In this document: piece by piece, positions 6,230 through 6,716 of the stretch
Position numbering within the stretch: the stretch's first letter is position 1
How the letters are laid out: each line of letters starts with the position of its first letter
NCBI GenBank assembly: GCA_903896915.1
Contig: CAITZN010000514.1
Coordinates: forward strand, 1 to 6,716
Origin: an uncultured bacterium
GTDB lineage: Bacteria > Desulfobacterota > Desulfobulbia > Desulfobulbales > Desulfobulbaceae
Direction: 5' to 3'
Length of the DNA: 6,716 bases
The notes under the pieces: generated by a model
The model's database searches: none
What the model was told of the DNA's origin: nothing
The model's input: only the letters and a program-made list of their open reading frames with translations
Translations under genes and position numbers: made by a program

Positions 6230-6447
6230 AGGGGATTTTGGTACTTCCTCGGCCAGAACCAGCCACTTGTGGTGGCGTTTTTCGAACGCGTGTACCCTCT
6301 AACTAGCTCGCCTTGTAGAAAGCTCGTAAATTTTGAACTGTTAGTAGAATCAATGCAATACACCAGGCCGGAACAGGCGACGTCCTGGCGGTAGACCCAT
6401 CGATCGAATTCTATATTTTAAAAAGTTAACTGTATAAAAGGATCCAG

Positions 6448-6716
6448 ATGAGTGATTTACCCCAATGTCCAAAATGCAGTTCGGAATATACTTATGAAGA
6501 CGGAAATATGTATATTTGCCCTGAATGCACAAATGAATGGTTAAAAGGTGCGGTTAATGAAAGTGCTGATCAAAAACATGTTGTTCGCGATGCCAATGGG
6601 AATGTGCTTCAGGACGGTGACACTGTCACCGTGATCAAGGGGCTGAAGATTAAAGGTTCGTCTTCGGTAGTTAAAGTTGGAACAAAAGTGAAAAATATTC
6701 GCTTGGTCGAAGGTGA
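6448..6716 (+). CDS. yjdM: YjdM / PhnA-like zinc-ribbon protein, 5' part
   Basis: The first 89 codons are present and the frame runs off the right edge; E. coli YjdM is about 111 residues, so roughly the last fifth is missing. The sequence follows YjdM closely. An N-terminal zinc ribbon has CPKC (Cys7, Cys10) and CPEC (Cys24, Cys27) with the conserved [13 protein letters not shown] between them. Then comes [20 protein letters not shown] and the highly conserved [21 protein letters not shown] of the small SH3-like beta domain. The protein was once called PhnA and linked to alkylphosphonate use, but it is not phosphonoacetate hydrolase and its function is unsettled. AAGGA at 6438-6442, 5 bases upstream of ATG 6448, supports the start. 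No phn genes are visible nearby. Confidence 0.95.
   Translation, partial: MSDLPQCPKCSSEYTYEDGNMYICPECTNEWLKGAVNESADQKHVVRDANGNVLQDGDTVTVIKGLKIKGSSSVVKVGTKVKNIRLVEG

Larger units (their letters stand above)
6143..6417 (-). pseudogene. Possible decayed remnant of a small unidentified gene
   Basis: On the minus strand one frame is open from 6417 down to a TGA at 6178-6180 (it includes FDRWVYRQDVACSGLVY and GWFWPRKYQNPLYA). A second frame is open from 6298 down to TAA at 6143-6145 (it includes IDPEEIRATKALTDLNAFEE). Deleting one copy of the tandem 8-mer at 6214-6229 joins them exactly, giving an 88-residue open frame ending ...NPLYAIDPEEIRATKAL... No ATG starts it; a GTG lies at 6361-6363. I do not recognise the sequence. 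An 8-base insertion would fit the frame change by chance one time in three, and neither half has family support, so this is tentative. Confidence 0.22.
6004..6447. other. 444-base stretch with no intact gene
   Basis: Between the ankyrin lipoprotein stop and the yjdM start I find no recognisable complete gene, RNA gene or terminator. Contents worth noting are a possible gene remnant on the minus strand (6143-6417), an 8-bp tandem repeat (6214-6229), a hairpin (6162-6187) and a 5-bp inverted repeat CCAGG/CCTGG (6362-6366 with 6384-6388). Open stretches of 30-50 codons exist on both strands and none matches a family I know. The AT-rich 6411-6437 segment, with TATATT at 6412, probably holds the yjdM promoter, but I could not pair it with a good -35. 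Confidence 0.6.

Noticed and set aside
6350..6532. 60-codon minus-strand ORF overlapping the yjdM start
   Set aside because: It runs antisense through clear yjdM coding sequence and has no supporting motif.

Overview
The window looks like an ordinary chromosomal stretch from a Gram-negative bacterium. Two of its genes encode lipoproteins with clear signal peptides and lipoboxes, and the residues after the lipobox cysteine (Ala and Ser) suit outer-membrane sorting. The best-matched housekeeping proteins (RNase HI, YjdM/PhnA, SRAP) are proteobacterial in style. A DUF362 protein carrying two [4Fe-4S] motifs, next to an HDOD protein, suggests an anaerobic or facultative relative of the Desulfobacterota (the former Deltaproteobacteria). 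That placement is inference from gene content only; no rRNA or other phylogenetic marker is present.

Layout, left to right. Every recognisable gene is on the + strand. (1) 1-742: the 3' end of a SRAP (YedK/HMCES-type) gene overlaps a complete rnhA by one base (TAATG). (2) 848-1965: an exported CE4 polysaccharide deacetylase gene broken by two +1 changes in C runs, 43 bases apart. Removing one C from each run restores a 371-residue protein with all family motifs. (3) 2100-3233: a DUF362 protein with a dicluster ferredoxin insert. (4) 3377-4273: a single-domain HDOD protein, followed by a likely intrinsic terminator. (5) 4414-5028: a YajG-family lipoprotein. (6) 5239-6003: a lipoprotein made almost entirely of six ankyrin repeats. 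(7) 6004-6447: a 444-base stretch with no intact gene. It may hold the decayed minus-strand remnant of a small unidentified gene, disrupted by an 8-bp tandem duplication. (8) 6448-6716: the 5' part of yjdM (phnA-like), running off the right edge.

Functional links are weak. SRAP and rnhA are probably co-transcribed and translationally coupled, and both act on nucleic-acid lesions or hybrids. The two lipoproteins are neighbours but are separated by about 210 bases containing a GC-rich hairpin, so they are probably transcribed separately. The remaining genes look like independent single-gene units. I see no CRISPR array, tRNA, rRNA, insertion-sequence ends or phage genes, and nothing I can honestly call a new multi-gene system. 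The observations most worth checking are the double frameshift in the deacetylase gene, the possible duplication-disrupted remnant at 6143-6417, and the ankyrin-repeat lipoprotein.
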